Both the position numbers and the translations under genes were made by a program. A DNA stretch of 20,159 nt from Pseudomonadota bacterium (GTDB lineage Bacteria > Bdellovibrionota > Oligoflexia > Oligoflexales > Oligoflexaceae). Below the pieces are notes generated by a model, which saw only the letters and a program-made list of their open reading frames with translations, was not told where the DNA came from and did not search any database. Where the stretch lies: the NCBI GenBank assembly GCA_029556045.1, contig JAKQGS010000421.1, forward strand, positions 1 through 20,159, written 5' to 3'. Shown here one piece after another: positions 14,832 through 20,159 of the stretch; the stretch's first letter is position 1; each line of letters starts with the position of its first letter.

Positions 14832-15508
14832 TTGTGTTGGGATTCGGCTTTGTCAGTCACTATGCTGCCGCATACCCAACTCCCGTTGATTTTAGCGGCA
14901 AGCTGCTGCGCTGGCAGATCACTGCGGCAAATCCTCAGGTTACTTACGCCGTTGCGGCAGATGAAGAGGCTTATATTACGGAGTTTGGGCCATTGGTGGA
15001 TCTTGCCGCAGCCAAGTGGTCGGATGTCAATACCAGTCTTCTAAGATTAAGTCCCGCCGGTCCGGATGAGACTCCGCAAATCACTCTGACTTTCAAGTCT
15101 CAGATTGACGGTGGGGGTGTTGCGGCGGGGTATTCCTGGTTTGATGCTATGGATCCCGTTACGGGACCTGAACACTGTTCCATCGAGGTCCTGGTATGGT
15201 CAGATATGGGAGAGTGGGACCTCAGCAAAACCATCCTGCATGAATTAGGGCATTGTTTAGGTCTAGGGCACTCATTGGTGGCTGAATCAATTATGAGTTA
15301 CGATCTTGAGGAAAATACCTTCGATCTTGATATCGATGACCGGGCTGCCCTTACACTGCTTTATCCGGCTGATGGCAGTCAGCCCAAAATGCCCCCGGGC
15401 TGTGCCGTCCATGCGGCGCGGCCGACAGCTCCCGGGGTGCTGGGACTCTTGCTGCTGCTCCCTCTACTGTTCCCTCTAGGTTTCTCAGTTATGCGGTGTC
15501 ATCACTGA
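14804..15508 (+). CDS. Matrixin-type (M10) zinc metalloprotease with C-terminal sorting-like tail
   Basis: The 234-residue protein starts at the ATG at 14804, nine bases after GGAG and inside the end of the previous gene; the frame is open from further upstream, but only this start exposes a signal peptide (IIVVLGFGFVSHYAAA). The zinc motif HELGHCLGLGHS (146-157) and the Met-turn ESIMSY (161-166) are complete, and RAALTLLYP closes the catalytic domain as in matrixins. No cysteine-switch prodomain is seen. The C-terminus carries C200, a proline/alanine linker, then a hydrophobic stretch (GVLGLLLLLPLLFPLGF) and a short tail ending RCHH. This three-part layout resembles bacterial CTERM sorting signals, though the tail is not strongly basic. 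The cleavage target is unknown. Confidence 0.85.
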   Translation: MGRFVSQIIVVLGFGFVSHYAAAYPTPVDFSGKLLRWQITAANPQVTYAVAADEEAYITEFGPLVDLAAAKWSDVNTSLLRLSPAGPDETPQITLTFKSQIDGGGVAAGYSWFDAMDPVTGPEHCSIEVLVWSDMGEWDLSKTILHELGHCLGLGHSLVAESIMSYDLEENTFDLDIDDRAALTLLYPADGSQPKMPPGCAVHAARPTAPGVLGLLLLLPLLFPLGFSVMRCHH

Positions 15509-15524
15509 ACGCAGCGATTTTTGC

Positions 15525-15589
15525 CGTCATCCTGAACGGAGTGAAGGATCTGTCAATGAGTGACACTCTTCACTGCGTTCAGAATGACG
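15525..15589. repeat. REP-like hairpin between convergent genes
   Basis: Arms 15525-15555 (starting CGTCATCCTGAACGGAGTGA) and 15561-15589 pair over about 29 positions with few mismatches, with a 5-base loop ATGAG. The arm sequence belongs to the widespread GTCAT-C/T-CTGA-AC/GC-GAAGTGAAG-type dispersed repeat known from many bacterial chromosomes. It lies in the 99-bp gap between the metalloprotease gene and the convergent flagellin gene, where it could act as a two-way transcription stop or mRNA stabiliser. Confidence 0.75.
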
Positions 15590-15607
15590 TTCCTGAATGG
15601 ATACTTA

Positions 15608-16528
15608 TTAACGTAACAACTGCAAGACCAATTCCGGCTCGCTGTTGGCGTGCATCAAAACTGACGCGCTGGCGGCGCTCAGAATCTTGGACTGGGCAAA
15701 TTTAGTGGATTCCGCTGCAAAATCCACATCCCGAATCCGGCTGTTGGCGGCACTCAGGTTTTCGTTAGAAATATCGATGTTCTGAATGGTGCTATTCAAA
15801 CGGGATTGCACCGAACCAAGTGTTGCTCGGTATTCCGAGATAGCGTTGAGCGCGGTGTCCAGACGGTTGAAAAGGTCATTGGTACCGTTGGGGCCAAGTT
15901 CTTCGGCACCACCATCTGAATCACCGGGGATGATGGCCAATTCCCCTTCCGTAACATTGGAAATGGATTCCGCCAACTTTTCCAGGTCGGAAAGGTTGAT
16001 GGTCAGCGCATCCGGATCGTTTTCCGGATCGATATCTGGTGCATTACCGTCCTTGTCGTTGGCGCGGTTTGAGGCACCGACGAATATCCGCATCGGACGC
16101 TGATCAGACGCCTGCAGCACTTTAGAACCGTTAAACTCTGTGGAGTCGATGATCCGGCGGACCTCCTGGTTCAACTGCTGAAATTCCTTGTCAAGAAAGC
16201 CCCTCTCCCGGTTACCGATCGTATCCGAAGCAGCCTGGGCACCCAGCTCTCGCATCCGCACGATGATGTTGGTCACCTCATTCAATCCACCCTCGGCCAC
16301 CTGGATATAGCTGATACCATCGCTGGCGTTCCGTTTGGCAACCCCCAAACTGGCGATGCGTGCCCGCAAACTTTCCGATACCGCCAATCCTGCGGCATCG
16401 TCGGCGGATTTATTGATCCGCTGACCGGACGACAAGCGTTCGAGCGAGTTGCTGACGTCCTTTTTGTTGTCGGATAACCTTCGTTGTGCAACGAGAGATT
16501 CCAGGTTGGTTTTGACCCTGATACCCAT
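15608..16528 (-). CDS. Flagellin (second of a tandem pair)
   Basis: This 306-residue flagellin polymerises into the flagellar filament after export through the flagellar type III apparatus. The N-terminal D0/D1 region has LSSGQRINKSADDAAGLAVSESL and DTIGNRERGFLDKEF; the C-terminal D1/D0 has YRATLGSVQSRLNS, RIRDVDFAAES and an ending LLR. The central part is short and acidic (NDKDGNAPDIDPENDPDAL, then DSDGGAEELGPNGTND), so the surface domain is minimal. The ATG has AGGAGG six bases upstream. It follows the other flagellin by 92 bases, which include a perfect hairpin but no U-tract terminator, so cotranscription is likely. Confidence 0.97.
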   Translation of the reverse strand: MGIRVKTNLESLVAQRRLSDNKKDVSNSLERLSSGQRINKSADDAAGLAVSESLRARIASLGVAKRNASDGISYIQVAEGGLNEVTNIIVRMRELGAQAASDTIGNRERGFLDKEFQQLNQEVRRIIDSTEFNGSKVLQASDQRPMRIFVGASNRANDKDGNAPDIDPENDPDALTINLSDLEKLAESISNVTEGELAIIPGDSDGGAEELGPNGTNDLFNRLDTALNAISEYRATLGSVQSRLNSTIQNIDISNENLSAANSRIRDVDFAAESTKFAQSKILSAASASVLMHANSEPELVLQLLR

Positions 16529-16548
16529 GACTTACCTCCTTGTGTTAA

Positions 16549-16571
16549 GACGGTAAAACCCTTTTACCGTC
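16549..16571 (-). repeat. Perfect 10-bp hairpin in the gap between the flagellin genes
   Basis: GACGGTAAAA (16549-16558) and TTTTACCGTC (16562-16571) pair perfectly around a 3-base loop, 8 bases before the ribosome-binding site of the downstream flagellin. On the minus strand it is followed by CTTAACAC, not a U tract, so a processing or mRNA-stability element is more likely than a terminator. Confidence 0.55.
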
Positions 16572-16620
16572 ACGAGTCTGACGAACTTGTGACCAGGCCC
16601 TAGCTTCAACGATCTCAGCC

Positions 16621-17499
16621 TTATGAGCGCAGCAGCTGCAGAGCCATGTCCGGGATCGCATTGGCCTGAGCCAGCACCGAAGTGGAAGATGCTGACATCA
16701 CGCGGGCTTGCGCCAGACGTGAGGTTTCAGCGGCAAAGTCCACATCCTTGATGCGGCTGCGTGCGGTTTCCATGTTTTCCACCTGAATACCCAGGTTATT
16801 GAGCGAGGAGTTCAGGCGGCTTTGTACCGAACCCAACGTGGCACGTTCACTGGCAATGCGGGTGATGGCGGTATCGATATTGGTCAGTTTGGATGCAATT
16901 TCATCGCGGGTGGGGCCTGACTCTCCGAATGTGCTGGGACCGATCTCCGCTTCTTTTCCCAGACCTAAATCTTCGGCGCTGAACTTGAGGCCTTCCAAAT
17001 TGATGGCGATGGTGTCCCGATTTTCTTCCGGCGCACTTCCATTGGTACCGACTTGGATCACAAACTGCGAAACATCTCCCGATTCAAACAGCTTGAGATT
17101 GTTGAACTCCGTGGTTTTGCCAATCCGATCGATCTCATCCACCAGCTGTGTATACTCGCGGTTCAGGTAGCCGCGCTCCTGATCACCAATGGTGTCCGAG
17201 GCGGATTGAACGGTTAGTTCACGCAGACGAATGAGGATGTTGCTCATCTCGTTCATGGAGCCTTCCGCAATTTGAACCATCGATACGGCATCGTTGGCGT
17301 TGCGTCGGGCGGTGTTCAAGCCTCGCACTTTGGCGCGGATGCTTTCGGAAACCGCCAAACCCGCCGCGTCATCTGCGGATTTGTTGATACGGTAGCCGGA
17401 AGCCAGACGCTCCATGCTGGTGTCGAGGTTTTCCTTGTTTTCGGAAAGGTAACGTTGTGAGATCTGACTGGACGTGTTGGTGCGAATGCGAAGACCCAT
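16621..17499 (-). CDS. Flagellin (first of a tandem pair)
   Basis: The 292-residue protein starts at the ATG at 17499, which has AAGGAGG five bases upstream; a longer frame to 17565 runs through the structured leader and lacks a ribosome-binding site. N-terminal markers are MGLRIRTN, LASGYRINKSADDAAGLAVSESI, DTIGDQERGYLNREYTQL and TTEFNNLKLF; C-terminal ones are RATLGSVQSRLNSSLNN, RIKDVDFAAETSRLAQARVM and an ending ALQLLRS. The variable middle is small. The protein is close to, but clearly distinct from, the downstream flagellin, so the pair arose by an older duplication and may form different filament sections. Its leader is unusually structured. Confidence 0.97.
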   Translation of the reverse strand: MGLRIRTNTSSQISQRYLSENKENLDTSMERLASGYRINKSADDAAGLAVSESIRAKVRGLNTARRNANDAVSMVQIAEGSMNEMSNILIRLRELTVQSASDTIGDQERGYLNREYTQLVDEIDRIGKTTEFNNLKLFESGDVSQFVIQVGTNGSAPEENRDTIAINLEGLKFSAEDLGLGKEAEIGPSTFGESGPTRDEIASKLTNIDTAITRIASERATLGSVQSRLNSSLNNLGIQVENMETARSRIKDVDFAAETSRLAQARVMSASSTSVLAQANAIPDMALQLLRS

Positions 17500-17575
17500 A
17501 AAATCCTCCTTGATGGCTTGCGTTTCCCGAACCCTGGGAAACAAGTCGCAACATGCGGCTTGCAAGGAGGCTTTT
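17500..17575 (-). promoter_or_regulatory. Structured flagellin leader that can mask the Shine-Dalgarno site
   Basis: The ribosome-binding site of the upstream flagellin (minus-strand CAAGGAGG, at 17505-17512) is perfectly complementary to CCTCCTTG at 17563-17570. After one mismatch the pairing continues for four A-U pairs (17500-17503 with 17572-17575), up to the base next to the start codon. Inside this stem are two more hairpins: 17522-17528 with 17536-17542 (perfect 7 bp), and 17542-17550 with 17554-17562 (8 of 9, the exception a possible G-U). A competing stem 518-522 with 547-551 (17518-17522/17547-17551) would extend the first hairpin and break the second. The full structure needs transcription to start upstream of 17575. 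Confidence 0.6.
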
Positions 17576-17598
17576 CGTTTTTTTTGTGAAAAACTTAA
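17572..17598 (-). promoter_or_regulatory. Possible sigma-28-like promoter before the first flagellin
   Basis: On the minus strand TTAAGTTT (7 of 8), an 11-base spacer and AACGAAAA (5 of 8, CGA core kept) have exact flagellar spacing. If used, transcription would start near 17565, inside the anti-Shine-Dalgarno arm, and most of the masking stem would be missing from the RNA. Confidence 0.35.
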
Positions 17599-17752
17599 GT
17601 TCTTTTATAAAAAACTTAAAATAAAATTAAAAAATATAACAAAATCAATGATTAATAAAATTTATAAATATGACTCTCGCTTTGAACCCGGGAGGATCAG
17701 TTCCGCAAAGGTCTTGAGAGAATGGGGTGGAAAGGCTAGAAAATGAGGGGTT
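17599..17752. other. Very AT-rich stretch between the flagellin leader and the tilS promoter
   Basis: No gene is seen. Bases 17599-17680 are almost entirely A and T, with long A and T runs, and contain a copy of AAAAACTTAA also present at 17589-17598. Such DNA is typical of upstream promoter elements or of H-NS/IHF-type protein binding. The rest of the stretch has normal composition and no recognisable element. Confidence 0.5.
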
Positions 17753-17782
17753 TTGACGGGTTTTACCTGCATATCCTTATAG
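17753..17782 (+). promoter_or_regulatory. Candidate sigma-70 promoter for tilS
   Basis: TTGACG (17753-17758) and TTATAG (17777-17782) are separated by 18 bases, facing tilS. It would give a leader of about 100 bases. Confidence 0.45.
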
Positions 17783-17785
17783 ACA

Positions 17786-17800
17786 GAACCGATACGGTTC
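17786..17800. promoter_or_regulatory. Palindrome at the expected transcription start of tilS
   Basis: GAACCG (17786-17791) and CGGTTC (17795-17800) flank a 3-base centre, just after the candidate -10 box. A repressor bound here would block transcription of the tilS-ftsH region; no known operator was recognised. Confidence 0.35.
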
Positions 17801-17859
17801 CAACACCATGGACTTCTGATCCCCTGCATTCCTCGTTCCATAGGGAGGCACAGGAGCTT

Positions 17860-17893
17860 ATGACGAGGATCAAAAATTGAGATGATTCAATGA
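17860..17893 (+). other. Two mini reading frames leading into tilS
   Basis: An ATG at 17860 opens a six-codon frame (MTRIKN, stop 17878-17880) behind GGGAGG and AGGAG. A second ATG at 17882 gives three codons (MIQ) whose TGA overlaps the tilS ATG as ATGA at 17890-17893. The strong ribosome-binding sites lie before the first mini frame rather than before tilS, so tilS may be translated by coupling. Confidence 0.4.
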
Positions 17894-19095
17894 ACTTTCA
17901 GCTTTCATCGGTTTTAAACGATCCTTTGTTCCGTCAGATTGAACAAAGTTGGTTGGGGGTGCGCCCTCAATCGGGGGATCAGCCGATACAGATTTTAGTT
18001 GGGGTGTCAGGTGGCGCAGATTCCATGGCCCTTCTGGTCCTGTTGGCAGCGTTGATGAATTCTGGCAGGGAACACGGTGTCGCTCTGCAGTCCTGCCATG
18101 TGAATTATGGGTTGCGGGGCAGTGCTTCCGCAGAAGACGAAGCCTTTGTTCGCCATTGGTGCTCTCAGCTGGGTGTGCCTTTAAAAGTGCTTTCCCTAAC
18201 ACCGGAGGACGTTCAAGGGCGCCAGGGGCAAAGCCTCCAGGAATGGGCCCGGGATAAACGACGGGACTTCTTTCAGTTGCTTATGGACGGGCGTCGAGGA
18301 CTGGTGGCCCTGGCTCACCATCGGGACGACCTGGTGGAAAATATCCTGTTTCGCATGCTGCGGGGCTTTGCCATGCAGCACTGGGATGGAATGGATGAAA
18401 CAGGCTCCGGCATCTGGCGGCCTTTTTTGGAAGTTACCAAACGGGACATTCTTGACTTCCTCAGTCGGCAAAATCTACCCCATCGGCATGATGAGTCCAA
18501 TGATAAGATGATCTATAGCCGTAATCAGATTCGGCTGCAGGTCTTGCCAGCCATGGAACAGGTGGTGCCGGATGCTCGGGAAAAAGTCCATCAGATGGCG
18601 CACGATGTCGCGGACCTGGTGGACTATTGTGAAGGAGTGATCGCCAAAGATCCGACCGCATGGCGAGCCGACGGGATTGCTCTCGCGGTATCCTGGTTAC
18701 GGAATGTACCGCTGGTTGTGGCCGGCACGGCCCTGAATCGGCTCTTTCACCGGACGCTCAGTACGGCAGCGGTTGCGCGCCGTAGATGGTACGAGATGAT
18801 CTGGCAACAATGCCGCGACTGCAAGGAACCCGCCTCTCTGCGGTGGGAAACCATGATCACGGACCAGGTTCGGGTTTGTATACAGGGGGGGTGGGTTTTT
18901 TTAAGTCCAGTTAGGCGGACGGAAAGAGCCCCCCTGCAATATCAGTGTGTTTGGAGTGATATTAACCTGGTGATCGGCGCGCCTCCTCACGGTGTCATGG
19001 ATTGGCAGCAGCCGGATGGCCGGACTATCAGGGCTCAAAATCTTGAAAATGCGCCGGTGTGCCTATTTTTTGATCGAAAGAACGGGCAAGGGTGA
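17890..19095 (+). CDS. tilS: tRNA(Ile)-lysidine synthase
   Basis: TilS uses ATP and lysine to convert the wobble cytidine of the tRNA(Ile) CAU anticodon to lysidine, making it read AUA codons; it is essential in most bacteria. The PP-loop VGVSGGADSMALL (about 37-49), the CHVNYGLRGSASAEDEAFV segment and ALAHHRDDLVENILFRMLRG are diagnostic. RPFLEVTKRDI, HDESNDKMIYSRNQIRLQVLP complete the catalytic part. The C-terminal 150 residues are diverged. The in-frame stop at 17878 leaves ATG 17890 as the only good start. The ftsH gene follows after 158 bases, a common neighbourhood in proteobacteria. Confidence 0.95.
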   Translation: MNFQLSSVLNDPLFRQIEQSWLGVRPQSGDQPIQILVGVSGGADSMALLVLLAALMNSGREHGVALQSCHVNYGLRGSASAEDEAFVRHWCSQLGVPLKVLSLTPEDVQGRQGQSLQEWARDKRRDFFQLLMDGRRGLVALAHHRDDLVENILFRMLRGFAMQHWDGMDETGSGIWRPFLEVTKRDILDFLSRQNLPHRHDESNDKMIYSRNQIRLQVLPAMEQVVPDAREKVHQMAHDVADLVDYCEGVIAKDPTAWRADGIALAVSWLRNVPLVVAGTALNRLFHRTLSTAAVARRRWYEMIWQQCRDCKEPASLRWETMITDQVRVCIQGGWVFLSPVRRTERAPLQYQCVWSDINLVIGAPPHGVMDWQQPDGRTIRAQNLENAPVCLFFDRKNGQG

Positions 19096-19171
19096 ATGCC
19101 GGACGGAGTAAGTAAAGGTTGGAACCGCCCGCGGACACAGGTGATATGACGTTAAAATATTTCAATAATCC

Positions 19172-19208
19172 AGTGTGCTTCGGGCTTTTAAATTAGCCGC
19201 AACACAGT
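19172..19208 (+). terminator. Imperfect hairpin after tilS, possible weak terminator
   Basis: AGTGTGCTTCGGGC (19172-19185) and GCCGCAACACAGT (19196-19208) pair at about 10 of 13 positions around a 10-base loop, followed by TAATTTG. Mismatches and the mixed tail make it a weak candidate; it may instead lie in the ftsH leader. Confidence 0.25.
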
Positions 19209-19253
19209 TAATTTGTATCAAGACCCCCCCAGGACGATAAGAAAGGGCCTGTT

Positions 19254-20159
19254 ATGAACAAAACGAAGAAGCCGAATCAACAGCTCAAGATTACCTTGCT
19301 GTTTGCTGGTTTATTCATGTTGTTTCTGATGTTCAACATGATGTCAGGGCGTAAAGGTGAAGAAACAGTCCTGAAATTCTCGGAGTTCATGGCGGCGGTT
19401 CAGCTTCCGGAATCCGACTTGAATCGCATTAAGGAAGTGACTTTCAAAGAAAACATCATCAGCGGTGTGCGGGGTGATGGCAGCAGCGTTGTTGTCTATG
19501 GTCCCCACGATGCGGATCTGCGAAAAGAAATGCTCTCCCGCAATATTCAGGTCAACTACGAACGCCCCGAAGAGGGCAGCATGTGGAAGAGCCTGTTGGT
19601 GAATTCACTGCCGATGCTGCTCCTGCTCTTTTTGTTTTTCTTTTTTATGCGTCAGCTGCAGGTTGGGGGTGGCAAAGCCATGTCCTTTGGCAAGAGTCGC
19701 GCCAAACTTCTCAATGAAAATCAAACCAAGATCACTTTCAATGATGTGGCGGGAGTCGATGAGGCCAAGCAGGAGTTGGAGGAGATCGTTGACTTTTTGA
19801 AAGACCCGAAAAAGTTTACACGATTGGGTGGGCGTATCCCCAAAGGCGTGTTGCTGGTGGGCCCCCCGGGAACTGGTAAGACCATTTTGGCTAAAGCAAT
19901 TGCTGGTGAAGCTGGCGTGCCATTTTTCAGTATTTCCGGTTCGGACTTCGTTGAAATGTTCGTCGGGGTCGGTGCCAGCCGGGTGCGGGATCTGTTTGAG
20001 CAGGCGAAAAAACATGCTCCCTGTATTATTTTTATCGACGAGATTGATGCTGTCGGTCGGCAGCGGGGTGCCGGTTTGGGCGGTGGTCACGACGAACGTG
20101 AGCAGACCCTGAACCAGCTGCTGGTGGAGATGGATGGTTTTGAAACCAATGAGGGCGTG
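19254..20159 (+). CDS. ftsH: ATP-dependent zinc metalloprotease FtsH, 5' part (cut by window end)
   Basis: FtsH is the membrane-anchored AAA+ protease that degrades damaged membrane proteins and unstable regulators such as LpxC and sigma-32. The first 302 codons are present and open to the window end. Two membrane segments are visible: residues 12-30 and 117-132 ([15 protein letters not shown]). Between them is the usual periplasmic domain. The AAA+ part begins at [22 protein letters not shown], with Walker A GPPGTGKT (203-210), the pore motif as [13 protein letters not shown] and Walker [12 protein letters not shown] (258-268), then [28 protein letters not shown]. The zinc protease domain (HEAGH) lies beyond the window. 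ATG 19254 follows AAAGGG. This gene continues past the end and has no stop here. Confidence 0.97.
   Translation, partial: MNKTKKPNQQLKITLLFAGLFMLFLMFNMMSGRKGEETVLKFSEFMAAVQLPESDLNRIKEVTFKENIISGVRGDGSSVVVYGPHDADLRKEMLSRNIQVNYERPEEGSMWKSLLVNSLPMLLLLFLFFFFMRQLQVGGGKAMSFGKSRAKLLNENQTKITFNDVAGVDEAKQELEEIVDFLKDPKKFTRLGGRIPKGVLLVGPPGTGKTILAKAIAGEAGVPFFSISGSDFVEMFVGVGASRVRDLFEQAKKHAPCIIFIDEIDAVGRQRGAGLGGGHDEREQTLNQLLVEMDGFETNEGV

Noticed and set aside
15628..15642. GG-N10-GC sigma-54-like match on the minus strand
   Set aside because: It lies inside the 3' end of the flagellin coding sequence and the rest of the -24 box does not match.
15496..15705. 69-codon plus-strand frame across the repeat
   Set aside because: It runs through the REP-like hairpin and the opposite strand of flagellin; no ribosome-binding site or protein-like composition.

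Overview
The window looks like the chromosome of a flagellated Gram-negative bacterium. LolA, an OmpA-domain protein and a GspC-type type II secretion protein point to an outer membrane. Two flagellins and a sigma-54 activator point to a motile proteobacterial lineage. Base composition is mixed (about half G+C), with very AT-rich intergenic islands near 960-1070 and 17575-17680. The species cannot be fixed from this sequence; an early-branching proteobacterium such as a Magnetococcales-type organism is only a guess. No tRNA, rRNA, insertion sequence, prophage or CRISPR array was seen.

Layout. 1-2765 (minus strand): a stand-alone Fis-type HTH protein behind a good sigma-54 promoter match, an unrecognised 139-aa protein, formamidopyrimidine-DNA glycosylase, and a secreted OmpA-domain protein. 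2917-7666 (plus strand): a tight five-gene run made of a TrpC-like but catalytically degraded protein, purM, pyrB, a nitrilase-superfamily amidase, and an RNase Z-like metallo-beta-lactamase protein. 7699-11080 (minus): a 91-aa helical protein with a near-consensus sigma-28 promoter, a PocR-type sigma-54 activator with its own sigma-28-like promoter and a strong terminator, then lolA and pncC. 11196-12848 (plus): fadD. 12861-13562 (minus): an orphan GspC-like protein. 13803-15508 (plus): two small exported proteins and a matrixin-type metalloprotease with a C-terminal sorting-like tail. 15608-17499 (minus): two tandem flagellins. 17890 to the end (plus): tilS and the start of ftsH.

Two themes stand out. 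First, promoter-like motifs of the flagellar type (sigma-28, plus one sigma-54) sit in front of genes with no recognised flagellar role (139-aa and 91-aa proteins, the PocR activator, the solo Fis protein), which suggests an extended motility regulon. Second, the leader of the upstream flagellin gene contains a perfect 8-bp anti-Shine-Dalgarno/Shine-Dalgarno pairing, extended by four A-U pairs, that encloses two mutually constrained hairpins; this is a candidate RNA switch controlling flagellin translation. The exported protein/metalloprotease cluster next to an orphan GspC is the best candidate for an undescribed protein system.
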